A stretch of 13,167 bases of DNA. Origin: Rickettsiaceae bacterium. GTDB lineage: Bacteria; Pseudomonadota; Alphaproteobacteria; Rickettsiales; Rickettsiaceae. The stretch is taken from the NCBI GenBank assembly GCA_021741285.1, contig JAIOYD010000016.1, positions 1-13,167 on the forward strand, in the 5' to 3' direction. A program made the position numbers and the translations under genes. How positions within the stretch are numbered: the stretch's first letter is position 1; each line of letters starts with the position of its first letter. Below the pieces are notes generated by a model, which saw nothing but the letters and a program-made list of their open reading frames with translations, made no database searches and was not told the origin of the DNA. Below are positions 1-8,054 of this stretch, one piece after another.

Positions 1-138
1 AGTGAGCGTGTTTTAAATGAGAATGTAATTGGTATGGTTAAAAGATTTAAAATTATCGCCGATCGTTACAGAAATAGAAGAAAACGGTTCGGTTTAAGAT
101 TCAACTTAATTGCCGGAATTTATAATTTCGAGCTTTAA
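1..138 (+). CDS. C-terminal end of an IS5-family (DDE_Tnp_4) transposase, cut by the window edge
   Basis: Frame 1 is open from the first base to a TAA and gives 45 residues ending RKRFGLRFNLIAGIYNFEL. The segment NENVIGMVKRFKI followed by RYRNRRKRF is the usual tail of DDE_Tnp_4 transposases of the IS5 group; the Glu of NENVIG (codon 7 here) sits where the third catalytic acid of the DDE triad is found in this family. The natural 3' end is intact and the terminal repeat of the element follows within about 10 bp. The 5' part lies outside the window, so whether the whole gene is intact cannot be judged. It would catalyse cut-and-paste movement of its own element and has no functional link to the genes to the right. 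Confidence 0.82.
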   Translation, partial: SERVLNENVIGMVKRFKIIADRYRNRRKRFGLRFNLIAGIYNFEL

Positions 139-145
139 AAAGGTT

Positions 146-158
146 ATGCAAGAGGTCT
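146..158 (+). repeat. Right terminal inverted repeat of the IS element
   Basis: ATGCAAGAGGTCT lies 8 bp after the transposase stop. Its reverse complement begins AGACCTCTTGCAT, the kind of GAGACCTCTTGC-like end found on several IS5-family elements (from memory). A near copy in inverted orientation occurs at 242-254 with a single mismatch, supporting its role as an IS terminus. The exact outer boundary and target duplication cannot be fixed without the left end. Confidence 0.55.
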
Positions 159-241
159 ATTAGTTGCTACATTAATTTGATTGTCATATTGTATTAGTAT
201 AATAGTACAGCATGATAATGTCAATAGCTATTTATTATTTT

Positions 242-386
242 AGATCTCTTGCATCATCCATAAATAAATAGAGAATTTTTAGGAAAAATACAACTGAGCA
301 CCCAAATATAGTAAATCTAAATGAGGAGCGAAAGTAAATTTTGACAACAAAGTTACTACGTAGAATGGAGCTTATGCAAGAAGCCT
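242..386. repeat. MITE-like block bounded by IS-type inverted ends
   Basis: The block opens with AGATCTCTTGCAT (242-254) and closes with ATGCAAGAAGCCT (374-386). The ends are inverted relative to each other and match at 10 of 13 positions, and the left one matches the terminal repeat of the neighbouring transposase element at 12 of 13. The inside is too short for a transposase. It looks like a miniature element mobilised in trans, or the two decayed ends of a deleted IS copy. A TTG-started reading frame (341-448, 35 codons) runs across the right end; I do not recognise it and do not call it a gene. Confidence 0.4.
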
Positions 387-459
387 TTTGTAGAAAATGT
401 GAATTAGATGGAAAAGATTCGCTACATCCCAAGTTCAAAATATCATGAATTAAGCTGAC

Positions 460-1716
460 CTAGTGCGCTGTAGACACAAAAACTCCTACGACTTCAAGAT
501 GAGAGCTCCAGTAGAACTGATCTACTGGCGTAACCTCAAGCAGATTATATCCTCCATTTTTTAAAATAGCGGCATCCCGAGCAAAACTCTCTGGATTACA
601 TGAAATATAGACTACTCTCTCACACTCACTATGAGCTAATGCCTTAATTTGCTCTAAAGCACCTGCTCTTGGTGGGTTAATAACAGCAAAACGATATGGT
701 CGTAGCTCCTCCGTACTTAAAGGATTAGTAAATAGATCACGTTTATGAAGCATTATCGCTCCTTCCGCAGCTTCTTTAAGGGCTTCAAGCGATGATGCGT
801 CACATTCAAAACCATCCACGCTAAAACGCTTACTAAGTGGTAAGGCAAAAGTACCACGGCCACAGAATAAGTCAACTAGAGCACCTTTTTCTTGCGGTAA
901 ATATTGCTCTACTAAATCTGCTAATATTTGATCTGATGAGAAACTTGCTTGCATAAAACCTCTAGCATCGGTAGCAACCTTTTTATCCCCTAATAAGATA
1001 TATGGCTTTTCACTCTGGAATAAAATTTTAGGTTTTTTAGATGAACGAAATTGTAATCTAATGATTCCATTTTTTTTTGCAAAATCCACCAACTCTCTTT
1101 CCAGCTTTGGAGCAATGTCAATAAGGTCATGCAACTCAAGGACCATATCGATACCATTACTTGCATGTGTTAAAAATATTTCAGCTTTTTGTCTATGTTC
1201 CAAAACCCCCATAAGAGCTTCTTTTAGGGGTATAAGTAGGGTAGATAATGGGCTCATCATGGCTAGACAGCTATCGATATCAATAATTTGATGCGAATGA
1301 AAACGGTGAAATCCAAGAAATAGTTGATCATCTTTTTTAAGCGCCTGCAGATTAACACGGCGGCGATTTCCTTTAGGAATAGTAATTATAGGATTAATTG
1401 TAGTTTCAGGTGGTAAAGCATTTCTTACAAGAGTAAGTTTGAAATTATCGTAAGTTTCTAGATCCATATGCTGGAGCATACACCCCCCACATCGCCCAAA
1501 ATATTTACATTCTGGCGTGATTCTATGACTAGACAAGCTTTCAATGCTTTTAAGCAAACAATTGGACTTCCTACGGTATCCATGCCTCTGGAAGGAGATA
1601 ATTTCATTCGGAAGAGCGTATGGCACTTCCACTAAGCCAAGAGTGCTTTTTCCAGAACCAAGCCCCTGCTTATTTATAAATTCGATAAGGCACGAACCTT
1701 CTTCTATTAAAGCCAT
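460..1716 (-). CDS. RlmD/TrmA-family class I SAM-dependent RNA (uracil-5-)-methyltransferase with 4Fe-4S motif
   Basis: 418 residues. The N-terminus (about 1-60) fits a TRAM-type RNA-binding domain. ECKYFGRCGGC places Cys70, Cys76 and Cys79, and Cys150 completes the four ligands of the RumA/RlmD 4Fe-4S cluster, which TrmA lacks. The SAM site is VDLFCGRGTF (281-290); NPPRAG (347-352) and ISCNPESFARD, with the catalytic Cys at 373, are the family signatures, and the Glu of SSHLE (408) is the likely general base. The family forms 5-methyluridine in rRNA or tRNA in the cytoplasm; the position modified here is unknown, and RlmD-like 23S rRNA activity is an inference. ATG 1716 is the only sensible start (the ATG 11 bases upstream is blocked by a stop). 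It follows ruvX by 45 bp on the same strand, so the two are probably co-transcribed. Confidence 0.9.
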   Translation of the reverse strand: MALIEEGSCLIEFINKQGLGSGKSTLGLVEVPYALPNEIISFQRHGYRRKSNCLLKSIESLSSHRITPECKYFGRCGGCMLQHMDLETYDNFKLTLVRNALPPETTINPIITIPKGNRRRVNLQALKKDDQLFLGFHRFHSHQIIDIDSCLAMMSPLSTLLIPLKEALMGVLEHRQKAEIFLTHASNGIDMVLELHDLIDIAPKLERELVDFAKKNGIIRLQFRSSKKPKILFQSEKPYILLGDKKVATDARGFMQASFSSDQILADLVEQYLPQEKGALVDLFCGRGTFALPLSKRFSVDGFECDASSLEALKEAAEGAIMLHKRDLFTNPLSTEELRPYRFAVINPPRAGALEQIKALAHSECERVVYISCNPESFARDAAILKNGGYNLLEVTPVDQFYWSSHLEVVGVFVSTAH

Positions 1717-1761
1717 TAATTTTCCATGAAATTTCTAATTTCTATCAGCATTTTTTAGAAC

Positions 1762-2244
1762 TTAGCTAGAGCTAGATTTAAGTGCGTTTTTTGCACTATC
1801 CAATGTTGTTTCCAAAATCATGCTAGCGGCAGCTAAGTCATCAATCGAGTTTCTATTTTTTCTTTTTAAACCAAAATCTTTTAGTAAATTATTAGCCGCT
1901 TTTGAAGTTAGACGCTCGTCTTGAAAAAATATTGGCAACTCAGTTCTTTTTGTAAGCTTAGTTGCAAAATGCTCTACTATTAAAGTTTGCTCACTTTTGG
2001 TTCCGTTCATGTTGATAGGTAAGCCGATTACAATAGCGCATATATTATTTTCCTTTAAAATACTTATAATATCTGTAATCTTTTTTCTATCAGATTCATT
2101 TTCAATTATTCTAAGAGGCATAGGTAAGTGATGATCTGGTGTAGAAATCGCAAGACCAAGCTTTTTTAAACCGTAATCAATAGAAATTATTGGTTTTCCT
2201 TTTTGAAAAAACTGACAAAATTCTTGCAGCGATTTTATGATCAT
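1762..2244 (-). CDS. ruvX: Putative Holliday junction resolvase RuvX (YqgF family)
   Basis: 160 residues from ATG 2244. RNase H-like fold motifs are in order: IDYGLKKLG with Asp23, VIGLPINMNG (72-81), QDERLTSKAA with Glu110, and SIDDLAAASMIL with Asp135/136. Known roles of the family are Holliday-junction cleavage and, in other bacteria, processing of the pre-16S rRNA 5' end. The frame is open upstream to an ATG at 2322, but I chose 2244 because MIIKSLQEF matches the start of Rickettsia RuvX as I remember it, and the longer form would overlap the start of the divergent eptA gene. The protein ends in four serines. It heads the two-gene minus-strand unit with the RNA methyltransferase; only 43 bp separate it from eptA. 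Confidence 0.9.
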   Translation of the reverse strand: MIIKSLQEFCQFFQKGKPIISIDYGLKKLGLAISTPDHHLPMPLRIIENESDRKKITDIISILKENNICAIVIGLPINMNGTKSEQTLIVEHFATKLTKRTELPIFFQDERLTSKAANNLLKDFGLKRKNRNSIDDLAAASMILETTLDSAKNALKSSSS

Positions 2245-2287
2245 GCTAATTAGTGTTAGTTGATTTTTTTTAATTTTATATAGTTTC

Positions 2288-3856
2288 ATGTTCAAATATA
2301 TTCGAAAACATCTAGATATCAACCTAATAAAAGCCTCATTAGTTTTTGCAGTACTCTATTGTGTTTTATTCAATTCTGCAGTTTTTATTTACAAATTTCA
2401 GTATGTGCAGTCAGATCTATTGCAAGCGCTCATTGAGTTGACAAAAGATTTCATTTACAACCTAGTTGTATTGTACATTATATTTTTTGGCCTTACAGTT
2501 TATCGCTTATTATTTATTATCGCTGCTCTATTTTTGTTTATAACAGGAGCACTTGCTAGTTATTATTTATTTTTCTTCTCTATTAGCCCTACACTTTCGA
2601 TAATGCCTTCAATATTTGGCACAGAATCAACAGAAATTTATGAGTTAGTTAGTGCAAGAGTTATTGTTTGGCTACTTTTTAGTGCTTCAATTTGCGTCTA
2701 TAGCATTAAGTATTTTAAAATTCAAACAACTAAATTATTCTTTACTAGAATTTTAGCTGCAGTTTGTTTGCTAATAGCAATAAATAACGTTATTACTCCT
2801 AAATTTAGTTTTGTAAGAAGCTATTTTCCAATACAATATTTGCATAATAGTTATTTATATTTCTTTGGCCAGACAGAAGAATACATTAAGACAGATATTA
2901 GTACCAAATACAACTTTATTGATTCATCAGATGATGATGTAGTGGGTGTTTTAGTTATAGGAGAAGCTGCAAGATATGCCAATTTTGGTATAAACGGTTA
3001 TGAGCGAGAAACGACACCAAATTTATCCTTGGTTGAAAACCTTGTGTCGTATAAAGCTAGATCATGTGCTAGTACAACTTACCTGTCTGTTCCGTGTATG
3101 CTATCACGTTTTGGTGAGAAAGATATTTCAATGCTCGAGTCAGAATCAAGCGTTTTGTCCATACTTACCAAATTAGGTTTTGAAACTACATGGTTTGGCA
3201 CCCAGTCAATTACAAAATATTACAGAAATAAGCCCGGTGGGTCATTCTATGACGAGGTTAACTTTCATATGATCCCTGGCGGTTCTATTCTAATGGCACC
3301 AAATAGTCATGATGGTAAATTGTTGCCGCATTTAGAACAAAATATCATATCTGGTATGAAAAAATTTCTGGTGCTTCATACCACTGGCAGTCACTGGAAT
3401 TATGGTGCTCGATATCCAGAAGAATTTGCTAAATTTAAGCCTACTATTGCCGACACCATAAAGCGAGATGCTGCAAGTTGTGACGAGCATGAGCGCCTAA
3501 ATAGCTATGATAATTCGATATTATATACCGATTTTTTTTTATCTAGCGTAATAAATATTCTAAAAAATAAAAAAGCTTTTATGATTTATGCCTCCGATCA
3601 CGGCGAGTCTCTTGGTGAATGCGGAAGATTGACTCATGGCGCCGATGATTATGTAGAGGAACAACGCATAGTACCATTTATAGTATGGTTTTCAGATAGT
3701 TATAAATCCTCCTATCCTGATAAATGGAAAGCAGTTAAATCTCTAGAAAAAAAAGAGATTTCGCATGATTATATCTTTCATACAATACTAGATTGTCTTA
3801 ATATTGAATCAGATGCTGTTGATAAATCGCTAAGTTTGTGTAGGGGTAGTAATTGA
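2288..3856 (+). CDS. eptA: EptA-type lipid A phosphoethanolamine transferase
   Basis: 522 residues: five predicted membrane helices (about 13-35, 52-70, 72-95, 123-142, 151-170), then a periplasmic alkaline-phosphatase/sulfatase-fold domain. Metal and active-site signatures are present: VIGEAARYANFGINGYERE (zinc ligand Glu226), CASTTYLSVPC with Thr264 at the phosphoethanolamine-accepting threonine (equivalent of MCR-1 Thr285), HTTGSHWNYGARYP, and SDHGESLGE (Asp437, His438) with His450. The paired cysteines typical of the family are also visible. The enzyme moves phosphoethanolamine from phosphatidylethanolamine to lipid A, lowering negative charge. It overlaps lpxB by 4 bp, which supports a lipid A substrate. 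No Shine-Dalgarno is visible before ATG 2288. I cannot exclude a different acceptor glycan. Confidence 0.9.
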   Translation: MFKYIRKHLDINLIKASLVFAVLYCVLFNSAVFIYKFQYVQSDLLQALIELTKDFIYNLVVLYIIFFGLTVYRLLFIIAALFLFITGALASYYLFFFSISPTLSIMPSIFGTESTEIYELVSARVIVWLLFSASICVYSIKYFKIQTTKLFFTRILAAVCLLIAINNVITPKFSFVRSYFPIQYLHNSYLYFFGQTEEYIKTDISTKYNFIDSSDDDVVGVLVIGEAARYANFGINGYERETTPNLSLVENLVSYKARSCASTTYLSVPCMLSRFGEKDISMLESESSVLSILTKLGFETTWFGTQSITKYYRNKPGGSFYDEVNFHMIPGGSILMAPNSHDGKLLPHLEQNIISGMKKFLVLHTTGSHWNYGARYPEEFAKFKPTIADTIKRDAASCDEHERLNSYDNSILYTDFFLSSVINILKNKKAFMIYASDHGESLGECGRLTHGADDYVEEQRIVPFIVWFSDSYKSSYPDKWKAVKSLEKKEISHDYIFHTILDCLNIESDAVDKSLSLCRGSN

Positions 3857-5004
3857 TAAAATTTTATATTATTGCAGGAGAGCCTTCGGGAGACTTTATT
3901 GGGGGGCTGTTGATCAGCGCCATCAAAAGGTTACTAAAAGACAGTGATAGTATAACTTTTCATGGGATTGGTGCCCGAAACATGAGAAATGAGGGAGTGA
4001 AGTCGTTGTTTCCGATGAGCTACATAAGTATGATGGGGTTTTTCGAAGTGTTACCTCATATTTTTCATCTTAAAAGCCTTATTAATAAGACTGTTCAAGA
4101 CATTATTACTCAGAATCCTAACGTTTTAATTACTATTGACTCTCCGGGCTTTACCTACAGAGTAGCCAATAAAGTTAAAAAAATCGCTCCTCATATAAAA
4201 CTTGTGCACATTGTTGCGCCATCAGTTTGGGCATACAAACCAGGTAGAGCCAAAAAATATGCTAAACTTTATGACCACCTGCTCACTTTGCTTCCATTTG
4301 AGCCGCTTTACTTTACTGCTTATGGTTTGCCGGCTACTTGTATTGGACATCCAGTTCTAGAGCAAGCATTTTATATTGGATCAAAAGGTTTAAAGCAAGA
4401 AATGCATATTAGCGAAAATGTTAAAGTAATAGCTGTTACCCCTGGCAGTAGACTTGGGGAAATATCTCGTCATATGCCCATAATCAGGCAGGTGTTTGAT
4501 GAGTTGTCCTCAACGCATGCTATTAAGGTAATTTTTGTCCAGCCAGACAAATCAAATATACAAAATATTCTCAAATATCTTGTATCAGCTAAATTTGAGT
4601 TTGAATTTGGTTTTTCCACAGAACGGCTTAAAATCTTTGCTATAAGTGATTGTGCTTTAGCGAAGTCTGGTACTAATACAATTGAAATTGCTGCATCTGG
4701 TACTCCAATGATTGTGGGGTATAAACTAAATCCAATTACTTTTTTCTTTTTAAAGTTGATAATAAAAATTAAGTATGCCTCTTTGATAAATATTATATCA
4801 AATAAAGAAATAATCCCTGAATATATACAATCAGATTTTAATGTAGAGAACGTATCGCAAGCTATAAGGGATCTACTTACTAATAACGAGCATTCTGAGA
4901 CTCAGGTAGCTGAATCCCAGAAAGTTTTAAGCTCCATTGGTTTTAATTGGGATCAAAAACCCTCAGATATTGCCGCGAAAACAATAGTTAACATGGTTTT
5001 ATAA
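3853..5004 (+). CDS. lpxB: Lipid-A-disaccharide synthase LpxB (GT19)
   Basis: 383 residues. It joins UDP-2,3-diacylglucosamine to lipid X to make the beta-1,6 lipid A disaccharide at the cytoplasmic face of the inner membrane. Diagnostic motifs: AGEPSGD (8-14), ITIDSPGFTYRV with the conserved Asp96, VAPSVWAYKPGR (121-132), IGHPVLE (164-170), PGSRLGEI with Arg200, and KSGTNTIEIAASGTP (271-285). Length is normal for the family. The start is a TTG whose last two bases lie in the eptA TGA stop (TTGA overlap), implying translational coupling; the next ATG would remove the AGEPSGD motif. The C-terminal half (LINII...EIIPEYIQ) resembles Rickettsia LpxB. Confidence 0.96.
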   Translation: MIKFYIIAGEPSGDFIGGLLISAIKRLLKDSDSITFHGIGARNMRNEGVKSLFPMSYISMMGFFEVLPHIFHLKSLINKTVQDIITQNPNVLITIDSPGFTYRVANKVKKIAPHIKLVHIVAPSVWAYKPGRAKKYAKLYDHLLTLLPFEPLYFTAYGLPATCIGHPVLEQAFYIGSKGLKQEMHISENVKVIAVTPGSRLGEISRHMPIIRQVFDELSSTHAIKVIFVQPDKSNIQNILKYLVSAKFEFEFGFSTERLKIFAISDCALAKSGTNTIEIAASGTPMIVGYKLNPITFFFLKLIIKIKYASLINIISNKEIIPEYIQSDFNVENVSQAIRDLLTNNEHSETQVAESQKVLSSIGFNWDQKPSDIAAKTIVNMVL

Positions 5005-5067
5005 GATTTGCGGGTAGTATGCTGAATTTGATTGGTTTAAAAATAACACAAATCGCCGGGTTAAATT

Positions 5068-5502
5068 ATGAATCTTACCGAAATGTACTTACTCCTTTTC
5101 ACCGACACTTTAGTAACCAATCTTGCTATTAATACATCTGCAGAGCTCGTTATTCACTCGATGAAGATCTTTAATTCATATAATTCCTACCTAATTATCC
5201 TGGTATCTACTATCTCATTTGCGTTTGCTTCCTCTATAAACTATCTACTTGGCCTAATATGTCATAAAGTACTCGCCCCGTTGACAAATGAAGATGTCGT
5301 ATCATCACAAAATAAAATTGAACAAATCCGTCATTCTAGATATTTGCTTTTATTTTTAGCACTTAGCGCAGTGCCTTTTTTTGGTAAATTTATTCTTGTA
5401 TTTGCCGGATTTTGTAGAACTAATTTGAGCTTAACTATTGCTATCACGGTTTTTTCAAAGCTGATTTATTGCAGTTATTTTATGTTATACCAATCACTAT
5501 GA
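5068..5502 (+). CDS. Small VTT-domain (DedA/YqaA-like) membrane protein
   Basis: 144 residues, four hydrophobic segments (about 8-33, 39-64, 90-110, 120-142). The central part LSAVPFFGKFILVFAGFCRTNLSLTI matches the re-entrant loop pattern of YqaA/DedA proteins (ALPF-G-x-x-x-x-x-AG-x-R), and the later K in FSKLIYC fits the family's GK/R position. DedA-type proteins act as lipid or undecaprenyl-phosphate flippases or depend on membrane potential; the exact role of the YqaA branch is not known. It lies 63 bp after lpxB and its TGA overlaps the addB ATG, so it is part of the same transcription unit. The N-terminus is shorter than in most YqaA proteins. Confident about the family fold, not about the function. 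Confidence 0.65.
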   Translation: MNLTEMYLLLFTDTLVTNLAINTSAELVIHSMKIFNSYNSYLIILVSTISFAFASSINYLLGLICHKVLAPLTNEDVVSSQNKIEQIRHSRYLLLFLALSAVPFFGKFILVFAGFCRTNLSLTIAITVFSKLIYCSYFMLYQSL

Positions 5503-8054
5503 GAAAAAAGGTTTTTCAATCTAATTCTAAATTTAACTTCCTTGAAGAAGTAGCTCAAATTGCTATAAATAATTCAGCCCATGACTTTACTAAACTTAAA
5601 ATTCTATTGCCCACTGGCCTTGCTTGCAGTGAACTACAAAAGATATTAGTAACTAAACTTGGCACTTGTATATTGCCTAAAATTATTCCTATTAGCGAAT
5701 TGATTGCTGAGAGTGAAGAAATTTTCAAAATCCCATCAGAACAAGTTGGCAGTATAAGCCGCTTGGAAGAAAAAGTCACTTTAGCCCTCACTATAAATAA
5801 ATATAAACCATTAGGTTATGATTTAGTACAAAGTCTTCGTCTTAGTCCATCTTTAGCCAATTTGTTTTTTGAATTAGAGGCAAATAATATAAATCTTGAA
5901 GAAATAAAACAATTACCTATTCTTGATCAGCCTGAACATTGGCATAAAATACACGATTTTCTTTCTTTTGCTTTTGATAATTGGCAAATAAAAATTCAAT
6001 CCATGAAGAAAATGACTCGTGCATCCTACCAAAAATTGATGTTCAAAGCTGAAATCCAAAGATTATGTAAAGATCCATCAGGAGCTCTGATTATTGCTGG
6101 CCTAGTTAGTAATAATTTAATGACTTCTGATTTTATAAAAACGGCTTCTGACTTAGATAATTGCCAGCTTATAGTACAGCCGGAAATTGACCTAGAAAAA
6201 CTACCTAATAACATAAATTATGTTGAGTTTGAGAATATTGCGCACGAAGCAGAATATATAGCTCTAAGATGCGCATCCCAATTAAACAAAAACCCCAAAA
6301 GCCGCATTGCATTAATCGCCCATAACCAATACTCTAAAGAACAATATCAGATATTTTTAGACAAATATTCATTGAGTTATAAAGACCAGTTTGGCGAGAA
6401 TATACTCAACCAGCACTCTATATCCTTAATATTAATCATCGCCGAATTGTTATATAATGAGTTTGATTTAAAAAAGTTTTTCACCTTCCTCGCTCATCCA
6501 ATGATTAATTCACTTAAATCACAAGAACTAAAAAATATAATCAGAAAAACTAATAAATTTGCTCCTGATTTAGAAGCTATTTTATCTATTATAGAAAATA
6601 ATGGAGATAAAGAGTTATTAGAGCATTGTACAATCATCATCGAGGCCCTTACTAACCTCACTTCTTCCACTCAATTTTCTTTGATACTTAAGAATGTAAT
6701 CAAAGTCGCTGAAAAACTTGTACCAGCAATTTGGCAAAATAATCAAGATGTTATTGCCTTGATTACTGAAATTGTTCAACTAAATTGCACCTTAGAAATT
6801 AATAATATAGAAGACTGCCATGTCATTTTACGACAAATTATTGAGGGCGGTAGACTATTTCCAATAAATCATGAACAACAAATTATCATCTGCCCTTCTA
6901 ACTCTCCAGCATTTATCGAATACGATCTAATTATTATTACAGACCTGAACGAAGGTAGTTACCCAAATATCGTACAAAATAATCCTTGGCTCAGTAAAAA
7001 TATGCAAACAATGATTGGGTTAGATAAAAGACAGATTGATTTTGACAAAGCATTATACGATTTTTATATGAATATTCAAAATCAGCAAGTGCTACTAACC
7101 AGGGCAAAAAAACACGGCACAAATAAATTAACCCTCCCTTCACCATTTATTTTAAAACTAAAGCATATTTTGGAAAGAAGGTTAGAAACAACGCATGCAA
7201 AACGGGCAATCTCCGAGCCTGGATTACTATCGACAGAAAGAAGTTCAAGAAGTGAAACCTTTCCAGATGTATTATACGCTACTGATATTGAAACATTAAT
7301 AAGAGCGCCGTACAATTTTTACGCTAAAAAAATACTCAAATTACGAAAAATTGAAGAAATTGATGAGCGTCCTAATTTGGCAGAATTTGGGAATTTCTTT
7401 CACCGTGTAGTCGAACACTATACTAAAAACTATAATCCTCGAAACGTCAGTAAATCATTACAAATTATATCTATTGCCGAATCTATACTTGAAGAAGGTA
7501 ATGTTCCAGACTTCGCTAAAAAAATGTGGAAAACAAAAATCAAGGCTCTTGCGGATGAATTTATAAAATTTGATGACGACCGACGTGAAAATGCCGTTAA
7601 AGTTTATAGCGAAATCCAAGGGGAGACAACGCTTGATATAAAAGGGAAAAATATTATACTAAAAGCAATTGCGGATAGAATAGAAGTTAACCACAACGAT
7701 ACATTAGCAATCCTTGACTTTAAAACAGGCACTCTACCAACAAAAAAAGATGTCTTATCCGGCCTGTCACCACAACTTCTTGTGGAAGCAATCATAGCTT
7801 TTGAAGGTGGATTTCCTCTCGGCTCCGAGGTATTTTATAAAACTGAGCTAGTTTTGACTTATGTGAAAATTGGCAGCTCTAGCCCCTATGTCAGCACAAG
7901 CGAGATAATTCTATCTTTTGATGAAATAATGAGGCACAAAGCTGGATTGACTGCCTTACTTGAACACTACATGAGTGACCTTGAATTTGCCATAGAACCC
8001 AGTTTAATGAAATATGACGATTATTCTCATTTGGCAAGACGAAATAAAAATTGA
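5499..8054 (+). CDS. addB: AddB, nuclease/inactive-helicase subunit of the AddAB double-strand-break repair enzyme
   Basis: 851 residues. The N-terminal helicase-like domain has a degenerate Walker A (ILLPTGLACSEL, residues ~35-46), as expected for alphaproteobacterial AddB, and the mid-protein segment DLNEGSYPNIVQNNPWLS (residues ~483-500) is that family's hallmark (usually G-LNEG-WP...DPWLS). The C-terminal PD-(D/E)XK nuclease is intact: GNFFHRVVE with His635, ADRIE, LDFKTG with Asp740 and Lys742, then SPQLLVEA with the RecB-family Gln. With AddA it resects DNA ends for RecA loading. I chose ATG 5499, which forms an ATGA overlap with the upstream membrane-protein stop; a TTG at 5469 lies 30 bp upstream inside that gene. 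addA, next to addB in most alphaproteobacteria, is not downstream here. Confidence 0.9.
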   Translation: MRKKVFQSNSKFNFLEEVAQIAINNSAHDFTKLKILLPTGLACSELQKILVTKLGTCILPKIIPISELIAESEEIFKIPSEQVGSISRLEEKVTLALTINKYKPLGYDLVQSLRLSPSLANLFFELEANNINLEEIKQLPILDQPEHWHKIHDFLSFAFDNWQIKIQSMKKMTRASYQKLMFKAEIQRLCKDPSGALIIAGLVSNNLMTSDFIKTASDLDNCQLIVQPEIDLEKLPNNINYVEFENIAHEAEYIALRCASQLNKNPKSRIALIAHNQYSKEQYQIFLDKYSLSYKDQFGENILNQHSISLILIIAELLYNEFDLKKFFTFLAHPMINSLKSQELKNIIRKTNKFAPDLEAILSIIENNGDKELLEHCTIIIEALTNLTSSTQFSLILKNVIKVAEKLVPAIWQNNQDVIALITEIVQLNCTLEINNIEDCHVILRQIIEGGRLFPINHEQQIIICPSNSPAFIEYDLIIITDLNEGSYPNIVQNNPWLSKNMQTMIGLDKRQIDFDKALYDFYMNIQNQQVLLTRAKKHGTNKLTLPSPFILKLKHILERRLETTHAKRAISEPGLLSTERSSRSETFPDVLYATDIETLIRAPYNFYAKKILKLRKIEEIDERPNLAEFGNFFHRVVEHYTKNYNPRNVSKSLQIISIAESILEEGNVPDFAKKMWKTKIKALADEFIKFDDDRRENAVKVYSEIQGETTLDIKGKNIILKAIADRIEVNHNDTLAILDFKTGTLPTKKDVLSGLSPQLLVEAIIAFEGGFPLGSEVFYKTELVLTYVKIGSSSPYVSTSEIILSFDEIMRHKAGLTALLEHYMSDLEFAIEPSLMKYDDYSHLARRNKN

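Larger units (their letters stand above)
139..459. other. Intergenic stretch without a convincing gene
   Basis: Between the transposase stop and the end of the methyltransferase gene I see only IS-type repeats (146-158 and 242-386) and A+T-rich filler. A TATAAT occurs at 198-203, but the nearest TTG-type -35 boxes are at poor spacing. The long minus-strand reading frame at 235-438 is rich in Phe, Ser and Cys, spans the repeat and resembles no protein I know. Confidence 0.6.

Noticed and set aside
177..203. Promoter with TATAAT at 198-203
   Set aside because: The only -35 candidates are TTGATT at 15 bp or TTGTCA at 11 bp spacing, and no gene follows on the plus strand.
235..438. 67-residue minus-strand frame
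   Set aside because: It spans the IS-type inverted repeats, has an implausible composition and no ribosome-binding site.
2245..2322. Longer N-terminus for RuvX from ATG 2322
   Set aside because: The extra 26 residues are not found in the family as I know it, and they overlap the divergent eptA start; MIIKSLQEF at 2244 fits the Rickettsia start.
5019..5135. Short plus-strand frame starting at ATG 5019 before the VTT-domain gene
   Set aside because: It overlaps the VTT gene in another frame, is about 38 codons long and resembles nothing; a frameshifted N-terminus is possible but not supported.
5469..5498. TTG start 30 bp upstream for addB
   Set aside because: ATG 5499 forms a classic ATGA overlap with the upstream gene and needs no extra residues.
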